Part shown: piece by piece, positions 1 through 7,530 of the stretch | How the letters are laid out: every line of letters starts with the position of its first letter | Position numbering within the stretch: position 1 is the first letter of the stretch | Assembly: GCA_002349055.1 (NCBI GenBank) | Contig: DECD01000031.1 | Span: 947 to 26,800 of the forward strand | Length of the DNA stretch: 25,854 nt | Direction: 5' to 3' | DNA from: Bacteroidales bacterium UBA2939 | Lineage (GTDB): Bacteria; Bacteroidota; Bacteroidia; Bacteroidales; P3 | The notes under the pieces: model-generated | Told to the model about the DNA's origin: nothing | Seen by the model: only the letters and a program-made list of their open reading frames with translations | Databases searched by the model: none | Made by a program: the position numbers and the translations under genes

Positions 1-393
1 GCGATTTGTCCCTTTTTTGTCCTATGCAGGAACAGGTTGACACATTATGTGCCAATCTGCTTCTGTATTAAGGTATAATGTGTGGTTGTCAGGTGCTGTA
101 CTGGGTTCGTTGGCGATTTCCTGACATTGTTGACGGTTTTCCTGAAAAGGTTGACGACCCCATGTTTTTTTGTGTATCTCAATCAGATTATAAAGGAGTG
201 TAAAAGATGTTTTGTCGGTTGAGAAAAAATGTGTATCTTTGCAGTGTAATATATGCGGATATTTTGAAGTGTGTTTTGCTGAAAATATTGATTATTAATA
301 CTTAAATACTATTATGGATTTGGAAAAGTATATAAAATCGGCATCTAAAAAGCGGAATAAGTGGTAATTTCTTTGTGTGTAAAAATGGAATAA
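1..393. other. Non-coding stretch at window start
   Basis: No convincing gene is visible here. The stretch holds a promoter at 211-241 and a 17-codon open frame at 314-367 (ATG to TAA, ending KKRNKW) without a recognisable ribosome binding site. The octamer AGGTTGAC occurs twice (34-41 and 148-155). The window begins inside this region, so an upstream gene end could lie just outside it. Confidence 0.5.
211..241 (+). promoter_or_regulatory. Bacteroidota promoter (-33 TTTG, -7 TATCTTTG)
   Basis: TTTG at 211-214 and TATCTTTG at 234-241 are 19 bases apart. This matches the known Bacteroidota pattern TTTG-N19-20-TAnnTTTG very well. It points at the truncated ATPase remnant downstream, so it is probably the promoter of the original full gene or of whatever was lost there. 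Confidence 0.75.
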
Positions 394-400
394 GTGGTAA
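354..400 (+). repeat. 14-bp direct repeat at the break point of the ATPase remnant
   Basis: GGAATAAGTGGTAA occurs at 354-367 and again at 387-400, 33 bases apart start to start. The second copy abuts the first codons of the surviving DUF4143 fragment. A short direct repeat at such a junction fits a deletion or slippage scar, but that is inference. Confidence 0.6.
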
Positions 401-933
401 AATATAGTCATTCGGGAGTGGCGTTGGAAGTGCTGGCCATCAGTAATCCCAAGTTCCCCTTGGCCGAATCGGAGCAGAAGCGGCTCATTAAGCTGTATCT
501 TAACGATGTGGGCTTGCTTACCCACCTGCTCTATGGTGTCAATGTCAATGCCGTCTTGCAGGACCTTCGTAGCATCAACCTCGGTACGGTGTATGAGTCG
601 GCTGTTGCCCAGGAGCTGGCCGCCCACGGTTTCAAGCTACATTATTACGACAACAAGCAGAAGGGCGAGGTCGATTTTCTTGTCGATGACTACGACCGTT
701 TGCGAGTACTGCCGTTGGAGGTCAAGTCTGGCAAAGACTATGCCGAGCACAGCGCGTTAAGCAAGTTCCTCGAAACACCGGAGTACTGCATCGACCGCGC
801 CATTGTCTTCTCCAACGAGCGGCAGGTCTTCGAGAAGAAAGGCTCCACCTATATGCCCATCTACTACTGCATGTTCCTCGAGAACCACGCCCCCGCCGAC
901 GCCGTCATCCTGCCAGAGCTAGAAGCAGTGTAA
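394..933 (+). pseudogene. N-terminally truncated AAA/DUF4143-family ATPase remnant
   Basis: The 179-residue frame matches the C-terminal DUF4143 part of the common Bacteroidales ATPases that pair an AAA_14 P-loop domain with DUF4143. Recognisable pieces are AISNPKFPL near residue 16, KLYLNDVGLL near 33, the GTVYESAVAQEL segment near 64, and a nuclease-like strand pattern (EVDFLVDD, then PLEVKSGK). The whole ATP-binding half, normally about 200 residues with Walker A and B, is missing. The only start is a GTG next to a 14-bp direct repeat, and a good promoter survives 150 bases upstream. The C-terminus is intact and ends in a normal TAA. I read it as a decayed gene; a short expressed protein cannot be excluded. 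The exact role of this ATPase family is not well established. Confidence 0.75.
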
Positions 934-1036
934 TCCGGCCTATTGGGCGATTTGTATGGGTTAGGTGTATGGCCGTTAGGCAGTTAGCGGTTGGTTGATT
1001 TCGGTGTTGAAAACTATTTGGCCGTAGGGGATTTCG

Positions 1037-1066
1037 GTTGTGAAAAATATAGTATTTTTACATTTG
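1037..1066 (+). promoter_or_regulatory. Promoter of the 1131-10604 gene run
   Basis: TTG at 1038-1040 and TACATTTG at 1059-1066 are separated by 18 bases, close to the Bacteroidota consensus. Transcription would start near 1073, giving a leader of about 58 bases to the ATG at 1131. No other promoter of this quality was noticed before 10766, so this may drive the whole gmk-mreC-mreD-porZ-recO run. Confidence 0.6.
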
Positions 1067-1130
1067 GAAAAGTATGCCGTAGATGCGGCGTAAATGGTTT
1101 GTTATCAGAAAAATAAATAAGCATAGCACA

Positions 1131-2183
1131 ATGAAAAAGAGTGTCAAAGAATTGACCGAAGGCATGCAGCGTCTGTGTGCCATAGCGAACAGGATTGTCG
1201 CCCATGAAGGCGAGGTGAGCCGGATAGAAAGAGATTTGCTCCTCGAGGACCTGAGGAGGCTGTACGAGGTGGCGTTGCGTCTCGGCGAGGAAAATGAGGA
1301 AATGAGAAATGAAAAAGGAGAAATGGCTGCCGCGGAGCAGGTGAAAGAACCCGTTGTGGTGGAGCCCGACGAGGAAATGCTGTCGTCGACGGTGATGGCT
1401 ACGATGGCGGCGATGGGAGTGGCTGTGGAGAAAGAGGAAATGAAAAATGAGAAAGGAGAAATGGCTGACGCAAAGCAGGAGATGCCGCAAGTGGTAGAGC
1501 CAGAGCCAGAACCAATCTCCGAGCCGGAGCCGGAACCGATACCTGAGCCTAAGCCCGAACCAATTCCCGAACCCGAACCGGAACCTGAACCGGTGGAGGT
1601 GCCGCAGATGGAAGAGATTGAGAACAACGGGAATAGTTTGCTGTTTGACGAGGTGATTATTGAGAATGAGGAGAAAGAAGAAAAAGGAGAAATGAGAAAT
1701 GAGAAAGGAGAAATGGCAGACGCGGTTGTGGAACAGGAGAAACAGGTGGAGGTGAAGCCTGAGCCGAAGCCGGAACCAGAACCAGAGCCAGAACCAGAGC
1801 CGGTGCCAGAGCCGGAACACCATACGACCGGGGCGCAGGCGTCGTTGCTCGACTACCTGAAACGACCGGTGGAGGAGAAGCCTACGGTGAAGACCTTGGG
1901 CGAGAAGGTGACCACGGGCACCCACAACCTGGGCGAGCAGCTGAACAGCAAGAAGGTCTCCGACCTGCGCACGGTAATCAACATCAACGACAAGTTCAGC
2001 TTTATGAGCGAGTTGTTCCACAACAATATGAAGGCATACAACGACTTTATCCTCAGACTCAACGCCATCGACACGCGCGACGAGGCCCTGATGTGCGTCA
2101 ACGAGGTGTCGGCACAGTACAAATGGGACGAAGGGTCGCTGGCAGTGCAGTCGTTCTACAAGGTGTTTGACAAGAAATTTTAA
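1131..2183 (+). CDS. Conserved Bacteroidales protein with Pro-Glu-rich linkers, upstream of gmk
   Basis: This is a 350-residue protein with no signal peptide or membrane segment. The N-terminus (about 1-60) is helical and charged. The middle is low complexity, with two EPEPEP-type stretches (DNA about 1500-1595 and 1757-1818) and three copies of a unit like NEKGEMADA. The C-terminal about 90 residues (KVSDLRTVININDKF to the end) resemble a conserved domain found at the end of many Bacteroidota hypothetical proteins with an aromatic NDKF/ELF pattern and a closing KYxWDEG segment. No function is known to me. The start at 1131 (MKKSVKEL) is preferred over the in-frame ATG at 1083 because it follows an A-rich leader and begins the ordered region. 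It lies 37 bases before gmk, with which it is probably cotranscribed. Confidence 0.75.
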   Translation: MKKSVKELTEGMQRLCAIANRIVAHEGEVSRIERDLLLEDLRRLYEVALRLGEENEEMRNEKGEMAAAEQVKEPVVVEPDEEMLSSTVMATMAAMGVAVEKEEMKNEKGEMADAKQEMPQVVEPEPEPISEPEPEPIPEPKPEPIPEPEPEPEPVEVPQMEEIENNGNSLLFDEVIIENEEKEEKGEMRNEKGEMADAVVEQEKQVEVKPEPKPEPEPEPEPEPVPEPEHHTTGAQASLLDYLKRPVEEKPTVKTLGEKVTTGTHNLGEQLNSKKVSDLRTVININDKFSFMSELFHNNMKAYNDFILRLNAIDTRDEALMCVNEVSAQYKWDEGSLAVQSFYKVFDKKF

Positions 2184-2220
2184 ATGTGTTAATGTGTTAA
2201 TGCGTTAATGTGTTAGTGTT
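2184..2220 (+). repeat. Octamer tandem repeat ATGTGTTA x4
   Basis: Four consecutive octamers (ATGTGTTA, ATGTGTTA, ATGCGTTA, ATGTGTTA) fill nearly the whole gap between the upstream stop codon and the gmk ATG. The repeat therefore forms the gmk translation-initiation region, and no Shine-Dalgarno-like sequence remains. It belongs to the family of 7-8 bp repeats seen elsewhere in the run. Confidence 0.85.
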
Positions 2221-2853
2221 ATGGGAAAAGCGATATTGTTTTCGGCACCTTCGGGTTGCGGCAAGACCACCATCATCAAGGAGCTGATGAATGTTGATAG
2301 GATGGACGTTGATACGTTGATAGGTTCTCGCAAAAACGTATCAACATATCAACATATCAACTTATCAACCCTATTGTCGTTCAGCATCTCGGCTACCTCG
2401 CGCGCGCCGCGCGGCGAGGAGCAGAACGGCAAGGACTACTACTTCCTCAGCCGCGAGGAATTCATGAGTCGTGTGGCGAAGGACGAGTTCCTGGAGTGGG
2501 AGGAGGTCTACAGCGGCACGTGCTACGGTACGCTGAAGAGCGAGATTGAGCGAATATGGCAGGCAGGCAAGGTGATAGTGTTCGACGTGGACGTCAACGG
2601 TGGTCGTAACATCAAGAAATATTTCGGCAAGGATGCGTTGAGCATCTTCGTTATGCCGCCGAGTGTGGAGGTGCTGGAGCAGCGTCTGCGCAGTCGCGGC
2701 ACCGACAGCGAGGAGGCCATCGTGAAGCGTCTGGCCCGCAGCGCCGAGGAGCTGAAGCAGGCACCGCAGTTCGATGTGACCATTGTCAACGACGACCTCC
2801 AGCGTGCCGTCGAGGAAACCCGTCAAGTGATAGAAAAATTCATCAATGAGTAG
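2221..2853 (+). CDS. gmk: Guanylate kinase with an in-frame repeat-derived insertion
   Basis: Cytoplasmic enzyme that phosphorylates GMP (and dGMP) to GDP with ATP, essential for GTP supply. The P-loop APSGCGKTT is at residues 9-17. The GMP-binding segment SISATSRAPRGEE follows, then DYYFLSREEF, the EWEEVYSGTCYGT segment, FDVDVNGG, and the lid/adenine part around RLRSRGTDSEE. At 210 residues it is about 20 longer than the usual Bacteroidales Gmk. The excess sits between the P-loop helix and the SFSISATS strand (about residues 24-50), a stretch encoded by 8-bp tandem repeats in inverted orientation (2293-2369). All catalytic segments are intact, so the enzyme is probably active. Its stop overlaps the mreC start by 8 bases. 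Confidence 0.95.
   Translation: MGKAILFSAPSGCGKTTIIKELMNVDRMDVDTLIGSRKNVSTYQHINLSTLLSFSISATSRAPRGEEQNGKDYYFLSREEFMSRVAKDEFLEWEEVYSGTCYGTLKSEIERIWQAGKVIVFDVDVNGGRNIKKYFGKDALSIFVMPPSVEVLEQRLRSRGTDSEEAIVKRLARSAEELKQAPQFDVTIVNDDLQRAVEETRQVIEKFINE
2293..2369 (+). repeat. Inverted pair of octamer repeats inside gmk
   Basis: Copies of GTTGATA(G/C) at 2293-2300, 2308-2315 and 2316-2323 are followed by copies of the complementary unit ATCAACAT near 2340-2369. GTTGATACGTT (2308-2318) is the exact reverse complement of AACGTATCAAC (2335-2345), so the DNA or RNA can fold into an 11-bp hairpin with a 16-base loop. The reading frame stays open. Confidence 0.85.
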
Positions 2854-3694
2854 TAGAAATCGACTGATAGGACTGCTGGAGAAGTACGACTACGTGGTGG
2901 TCTTCCTCCTGTTGGTGGTGGTGAGCGTGATACTGATGTCGCGCACCAGCTATTACCAAAGCTCGAAGATTCTGGCATGGACCAACTCGGTGGCCGGCGG
3001 CTGGTATCAGGGAGTACACAGCGTTGGCGGCTACTTCGACCTTAGGGGAGAGAACGACCGTCTGGCCGCCGAGAATGCGCGGCTGAAGGAGCAGCTTGCC
3101 TCGTCGTATATCAGCTATAGCGACAGCGTGTTTACGGTGAACGACACCGTCTACCACCAGCGCTACAACTACACCGAGGCGCGGGTCATCAAGAACTCGT
3201 GGAGCCAGCAGAACAACTATATCATGATTAACAAAGGGCGCCGTCACGGTATCAAGCCTGACCAGGCGGTCATCTCGCCCGAGGGCATTGTGGGTGTGGT
3301 GATGTCGGTGTCGAAGAACTTCGCCACCATCATGCCTGTGTTGCACAGCGACAGTCGCAACAGCGTGAAAGCCGCGCGTACGGGTATCAGCGGTTCGCTG
3401 GTGTGGGACGGCAAGGACTATCGCTACGCGCAGGTGACGGACATGCCGGTGGCCTACCAGTTCAACGATGGCGACACCATCGTTACCACAGGTCTGGCCA
3501 ACGACTTCCCCGAAGGGGTGCCGGTGGGCTATGTGGTGGAGGCCGTCCCGCAGTCGGGCAGCGGCTTCTATCGCGTGAAGATACGGCTGGCCACCGACTT
3601 CAACAAACTCGACCATGTGTACATCATCAACAACCGCTTCCGCGAGGAGCAGGAGAAACTAATGGAAAACACTGTTACAAATGAAAATAATTAA
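2846..3694 (+). CDS. mreC: Rod shape-determining protein MreC
   Basis: MreC is an inner-membrane protein whose periplasmic domain scaffolds the elongasome with MreB, MreD, RodA and PBP2. The 282-residue protein has a short cytoplasmic N-terminus, one membrane helix at about residues 16-34 (YVVVFLLLVVVSVILM) and a heptad-like coiled coil (GENDRLAAENARLKEQL, about 69-85). Two beta domains follow, with the family segments MINKGRRHGIKPDQAV, GIVGVV, VLHSDSRNSV and a late DxVVTTGL-like DTIVTTGLANDFPEG. The ATG overlaps the end of gmk. The next gene is a TraB/GumN protein, with mreD after it, so the usual mreC-mreD adjacency is interrupted. mreB, pbp2 and rodA are not in this window. Confidence 0.95.
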   Translation: MSSRNRLIGLLEKYDYVVVFLLLVVVSVILMSRTSYYQSSKILAWTNSVAGGWYQGVHSVGGYFDLRGENDRLAAENARLKEQLASSYISYSDSVFTVNDTVYHQRYNYTEARVIKNSWSQQNNYIMINKGRRHGIKPDQAVISPEGIVGVVMSVSKNFATIMPVLHSDSRNSVKAARTGISGSLVWDGKDYRYAQVTDMPVAYQFNDGDTIVTTGLANDFPEGVPVGYVVEAVPQSGSGFYRVKIRLATDFNKLDHVYIINNRFREEQEKLMENTVTNENN

Positions 3695-4637
3695 GATTAT
3701 GTCAAAAGGGTCTAAAAGTCTAAAAGTCAAAAAGTCCTTTTTTGCGGGGCTGGTGGCTTTGATGTTTTTAATGGGCGGCAGCGCGCAGGCGCAGCTGCTC
3801 TACAAGATTTCGGGCAAGGGGCTGGACAAAGCCAGCTACATTGTGGGCACCTACCATCTGGCACCGGCGTCGTTTGCCGACAGCATCCCCGGTTTGCGTG
3901 CCGCTTTCGGCGCCACCGAGCAGGTGTGTGGCGAGGTAGATATACTGGAGACCCTGAAGCCGGAGAATCTGGCCAAGATGCAGGAGGCGCAGATGCTTCC
4001 CGAAGGAAAGACTTTGTCGTCGCTCCTCACGCAGGAGCAGCTCGATCGCCTCAATGCGCTGCTGCGCGAGGTGATGGGCATGGACCTTACGAATCCCGCC
4101 GTTGCGGAGCAGCTCGACAAGGTGACGCCCATGGCGATGGAGACCACGCTGACGTTGATGCTCTACATGAAAAACGTGGCGGCAATCAACCCTGCCGATA
4201 TGATTGACTCCTACTTCCAGCGCGAGGCGATGAAAGAGGGCAAGGGCGTCGTCGGCTTCGAGACCTCCGACTTCCAGATGGACATCCTCTACGGTGCTCC
4301 GCTGGAGAAGCAGGTGGAGACCCTGATGTGCTTTGTGGACAACTACGAAGAGCAGGTGGAGATGGCCGACTTCATCACCACCGCCTATTTCGCCCAAAAC
4401 CTGGAACAACTCGAGGAATTGAATCTGGAAGAGCAGGAAGGCGCCTGCGCCTCCAATCCCGAGGACAACGACAAACTTCTCTATGACCGCAATGTCAATT
4501 GGGTGAAGGCAATGCCCGGCATCATGAAAGAGAAGCCGACTTTCTTTGCCGTCGGCGCGTTCCACCTCTGCGGCGAGCGCGGTGTGCTGAAAATGCTCGA
4601 GGCCGAGGGTTACAAGATTGAGGCAGTTAAAAAATGA
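3681..4637 (+). CDS. Exported TraB/GumN-family protein between mreC and mreD
   Basis: The protein begins with a long basic N-terminus and a hydrophobic core (FFAGLVALMFLMG) ending SAQAQ, a typical signal peptide cut before Gln. The mature part has the TraB/GumN family hallmarks: YIVGTYHLAP with the GTxH motif, CGEVDILE, a central helical region, and the closing FFAVGAFHLCGERGVLKMLEAEGY segment. The GTxH and C-terminal GxxH histidines resemble the metal or active site proposed for the Tiki/TraB/EreA superfamily, some of which are proteases or hydrolases. The role in bacteria is unsettled. Starts at 3681 and 3699 are both possible; 3681 overlaps mreC by 14 bases and fits coupled translation. 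A GTCTAAAA tandem repeat encodes the basic part of the signal peptide. It overlaps mreD by 4 bases (ATGA). Confidence 0.85.
   Translation: MKIIKIMSKGSKSLKVKKSFFAGLVALMFLMGGSAQAQLLYKISGKGLDKASYIVGTYHLAPASFADSIPGLRAAFGATEQVCGEVDILETLKPENLAKMQEAQMLPEGKTLSSLLTQEQLDRLNALLREVMGMDLTNPAVAEQLDKVTPMAMETTLTLMLYMKNVAAINPADMIDSYFQREAMKEGKGVVGFETSDFQMDILYGAPLEKQVETLMCFVDNYEEQVEMADFITTAYFAQNLEQLEELNLEEQEGACASNPEDNDKLLYDRNVNWVKAMPGIMKEKPTFFAVGAFHLCGERGVLKMLEAEGYKIEAVKK
3701..3736 (+). repeat. Octamer repeat GTCTAAAA in a signal peptide
   Basis: GTCTAAAA at 3710-3717 and 3718-3725, GTCAAAAA at 3726-3733, and a preceding GTCAAAAGG. The repeat encodes the Lys/Ser-rich n-region (GSKSLKVKKS) of the TraB/GumN signal peptide and may be the reason for its unusual length. 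Confidence 0.75.
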
Positions 4638-5149
4638 ATATGAGAATCTGGAGAATAATCGGACGTTTCGTCCTGCTGATGGCGATACAGTTGTTGGTGC
4701 TCAACCATGTGTACCTGGGCGGCTATGTGATGCCGATGCTGTATGTGCTGTTTGTCCTGATGCTGCCCACCGACATGGGCTGCATCCCGATGCTGTTGAC
4801 GGCCTTCGGCACGGGATTTTTGGTGGACGTGATGAACAACATGCTGGGCTTCCACGCGCTTGCCTGCACCCTGTTGGCCATGATGCGCATCCTGTTCGCC
4901 GACCGCATCCTGACGCGCGGAGAGCCTGTGACCATCGAGGTGCCGAGCATCTATACCGTCACCCCGCAGTATTTCATCAGTTACCTGATGCTGATGCTGG
5001 GAATGTTCTATTTGGTTTTCTTCACCGTTGAACTCTTCGGCTTCCGCAGTTTCGGCGGCGTGGTTCTGGCCACGGTAGCTAGCACCGTGGTGACCACTTT
5101 GATGGCGGTGCTTTACCAGTACATCTTCCTAAGAAAGGAGACGGTATGA
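4634..5149 (+). CDS. mreD: Rod shape-determining protein MreD
   Basis: This is a 171-residue polytopic inner-membrane protein, the usual MreD length. The hydrophobic segments lie at about 9-27, 32-45, 50-66, 70-88, 114-132 and 142-162, which matches the five to six helices of the family. The family-typical segment GFLVDVMNNMLGFHALACTL (about 57-76) is present. MreD works with MreC in the elongasome. It overlaps the TraB/GumN gene upstream (ATGA) and porZ downstream (ATGA at 5146-5149), so all three are probably translated from one message. Confidence 0.9.
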   Translation: MNMRIWRIIGRFVLLMAIQLLVLNHVYLGGYVMPMLYVLFVLMLPTDMGCIPMLLTAFGTGFLVDVMNNMLGFHALACTLLAMMRILFADRILTRGEPVTIEVPSIYTVTPQYFISYLMLMLGMFYLVFFTVELFGFRSFGGVVLATVASTVVTTLMAVLYQYIFLRKETV

Positions 5150-7494
5150 AAGTGATTAGTAGTCAGTCGTCAGCGGTCAGATGCTTGCGCAGCATTGTCT
5201 GCGTCAGCTTAATTTTCAATTTTCAATTTTCAATTTTCAATTCTGCTCAGGCGCAGACGGCCGTCGGGAAGTGGCGCTCGTGCCTCGACTATTCGGCGGC
5301 GAAGCATGTGGCCTATGCCGGCGACCGTGTTTATGCCGGCGTCAATGGCGGCGTGTTCTGCTACGACCTGGAAGACTATACCCTGACGACCATGAGCAAG
5401 GGCGACGGGCTGAACGACGTTGGGGTCGCCACGTTGGCCTACGATGCTGCCACGCGCTGCCTGGTGGTGGCCTACAACAACTCCAATATCGACATCGTGT
5501 GCGACAACCACACCTACAACCTCTCCGACATCAAGCGCAGCGAGATTTCGGGCGACAAGAATGTCTACCATATACGCTTCGCCGAGGGCAACGCCTATTT
5601 GGCCACGGGCTTCGGCGTGGTGGTGGTCGACCTGAAACGCATGGAGACCAAGGAGACCTGGTATCTGGGGAAGGGCGGTGTCTATACCCCTGTCTACGAT
5701 ATGGCCTTCATGGCCGACAGCCTTTATGCCGCCACCGGCGAGGGGTTGAAACGCCTCTCGCGTTCGGAACGGCATCCTGCCATCACCGACCGCTGGACGA
5801 CCGACTCGCTGCTCACCGGCACCGTCTTCGAGCTGGCGGCAGCAGGAAAACATCTGCTTGCCGCCGTCTATACGGGCAATCCCGACAGCAATGTCGTCTA
5901 CCGGAAGACCGACACAGGCTTTGTCGCGATGCATGTGGGCGAGGTGAATTCACTTCATGTCGCCAACGGCTATCTGACCATCTGCATGGATGGCGTTTTA
6001 AGAACCTACGACACCGCCCTTGTCTATTACGGCGAGCGCAGCACCTATCAGTGGGGTGACCTTCGTCCCAACGATGCCGTCTATGGAAAAGACGGCACCC
6101 TCTGGGTGGCGCATCCTTGGGCGGGCCTCATCGGCATCCATGCCGACGGCAAGGAGGAATACCACCAACCCGACGGCCCCGTCTCGGGCGATCACGTCTA
6201 CCGCTTGGTTCCCTTCAACTACCGTATGATGCTCTGTCCCGGCGGCCACACCGAGACCTACGCCAGCGCGGGTATCACGCCCGACCTCCACACCGCTTAT
6301 GGTCGCCAGTGGTACCTGCTTGACCAAAGCAGCGGTTTGCTCGACGGTATGCACGACCTGATGGATGCCGCCGTCAATCCCCGCGACACCAACGAGACCG
6401 TCGTCGCCCTCTGGGGTTACGGATTGGCGTCGGTGCGCGGCAACAGCGTGAAGGCTGTCTACGATGCCACCAATACCGACGGCGCTTTGGTGCCCTACAC
6501 CTCGGGTTCCTACAGCCGCCTCAACACTGGAGCCGTAGGCTTCGACAGGAATGGTGACCTGTGGGTGCTCAATTCGCACAGCACCAACGCCCTCGCCGTG
6601 CGTCAAAGCAACGGCACCTGGAAGTCGTTCTCCACGATGGCCCTTGGCAACAATCTGGAGGTGGACAAGTTGCTCATCGACAGCGTCAATGGCTACAAAT
6701 GGTTCCTTGGCCGCAACAATGTCGTCTATGTCCACGACGGGAAAAGCAAGATGGCGCGGGTGGACCCCAACCGTGGCAGCAAGCTTGAGACCAATACCGT
6801 CACCGCCCTTGTGCAGGACCAGAACGGAACCCTGTGGCTGGGTACCAACAAGGGGCTTAAAGTCATCTACGATGGATACAAGGCGTTCCAAAACGGCGGC
6901 AACGGCGAGCTGTCGCCCGTCACGTGCAGCAACATCACCATCAGCAACGGCGACTTCTCCGAGTACCTGATGGCCTACGAGAGCATTACGGCCATTGCCG
7001 TCGATGGCGCCAACCGCAAGTGGGTGGGCACTGCCGCTGGCGGTCTCTACCTGCTTTCGGCCAATGGTATGGACCAGCTGGAGCATTTCACCGTAGCCAA
7101 CAGTCCTCTCTTCTCCAACAAAATCATCGCCATCGGTATCAACGAGCGCACCGGCGAGGTGTATGTGGGTTCCGACCGCGGCGTGCAAGTCTACCGCGGC
7201 ACCGCCACCTACGCCACCAGCCAGCCACTGGATGAGGTCTACGCATTCCCCAACCCCGTGAAACCCGACTACGACGGCCCCATTGCCATCAAAGGCTTCA
7301 CCCGCAACGGTATCGTCCACATCACCGATGCGTCGGGGCACACCGTCTATACCACCACCGCCAACGGTGGCCAGGCCATCTGGAACGGCCGAACCTTGCA
7401 AGGCGACAAGGTGGCCAGCGGTGTCTACTATGTCTTTGCCTCCGACAGCCAGGGCGAGAATCGTGCCGTCGCCAAAATCCTCGTGATACGATAA
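5146..7494 (+). CDS. porZ: Type IX secretion system protein PorZ
   Basis: A 782-residue exported protein. The signal peptide core is LIFNFQFSIFN and ends AQAQ (about residue 37). Two beta-propellers follow, seen as recurring WxGT/GLxxL-type blades (GVFCYDLEDY, GVVVVDLKR, GLKRLSRS; later DGTLWVAH, NGTLWLGTNKGLKV, NRKWVGTAAGGLYLL, EVYVGSDRGVQVY). The end, from FPNPVKPDYDG to KILVIR, is a type IX C-terminal domain of about 80 residues. This order matches PorZ of Porphyromonas gingivalis, a surface part of the T9SS attachment complex with PorU, PorV and PorQ that binds A-LPS and helps anchor cargo. recO directly downstream supports the call. The signal peptide core is encoded by the heptamer AATTTTC repeated four times, which is odd. 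No other por genes are in the window. Confidence 0.9.
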   Translation: MKVISSQSSAVRCLRSIVCVSLIFNFQFSIFNSAQAQTAVGKWRSCLDYSAAKHVAYAGDRVYAGVNGGVFCYDLEDYTLTTMSKGDGLNDVGVATLAYDAATRCLVVAYNNSNIDIVCDNHTYNLSDIKRSEISGDKNVYHIRFAEGNAYLATGFGVVVVDLKRMETKETWYLGKGGVYTPVYDMAFMADSLYAATGEGLKRLSRSERHPAITDRWTTDSLLTGTVFELAAAGKHLLAAVYTGNPDSNVVYRKTDTGFVAMHVGEVNSLHVANGYLTICMDGVLRTYDTALVYYGERSTYQWGDLRPNDAVYGKDGTLWVAHPWAGLIGIHADGKEEYHQPDGPVSGDHVYRLVPFNYRMMLCPGGHTETYASAGITPDLHTAYGRQWYLLDQSSGLLDGMHDLMDAAVNPRDTNETVVALWGYGLASVRGNSVKAVYDATNTDGALVPYTSGSYSRLNTGAVGFDRNGDLWVLNSHSTNALAVRQSNGTWKSFSTMALGNNLEVDKLLIDSVNGYKWFLGRNNVVYVHDGKSKMARVDPNRGSKLETNTVTALVQDQNGTLWLGTNKGLKVIYDGYKAFQNGGNGELSPVTCSNITISNGDFSEYLMAYESITAIAVDGANRKWVGTAAGGLYLLSANGMDQLEHFTVANSPLFSNKIIAIGINERTGEVYVGSDRGVQVYRGTATYATSQPLDEVYAFPNPVKPDYDGPIAIKGFTRNGIVHITDASGHTVYTTTANGGQAIWNGRTLQGDKVASGVYYVFASDSQGENRAVAKILVIR
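5211..5243 (+). repeat. Heptamer repeat AATTTTC x4 encoding the PorZ signal-peptide core
   Basis: Perfect copies at 5211-5217, 5218-5224, 5225-5231 and 5232-5238, plus a partial AATTC. Because 7 is not a multiple of 3, the unit is read in all three frames and gives LIFNFQFSIFN, a hydrophobic stretch. A less regular GTCAG-type repeat (5158-5180) precedes it. Confidence 0.9.
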
Positions 7495-7526
7495 CTATTA
7501 TCTATTAACTATCATCTATTAACTAA
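7495..7526 (+). repeat. Heptamer-type repeat between porZ and recO
   Basis: Units TAACTAT, TATCTAT, TAACTAT, CATCTAT and TAACTAA fill the gap between the porZ stop and the recO ATG at 7531. This is another member of the 7-8 bp repeat family, again in the place of a ribosome binding site. It ends in AAAGAG, which may serve as a weak one. Confidence 0.8.
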
Positions 7527-7530
7527 AGAG

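Noticed and set aside
1496..1818. EPEP-rich region as a TonB-type periplasm-spanning linker
   Set aside because: The protein has no N-terminal membrane segment or signal peptide, and its C-terminus does not resemble the TonB C-terminal domain.
1014..2021. Minus-strand open frame rich in His, Phe, Leu and Arg opposite the Pro-Glu-rich gene
   Set aside because: Its repeats are the mirror image of the EPEP and EMRNEKGEMA coding repeats. The plus-strand frame has a promoter, a good start and a conserved C-terminus.
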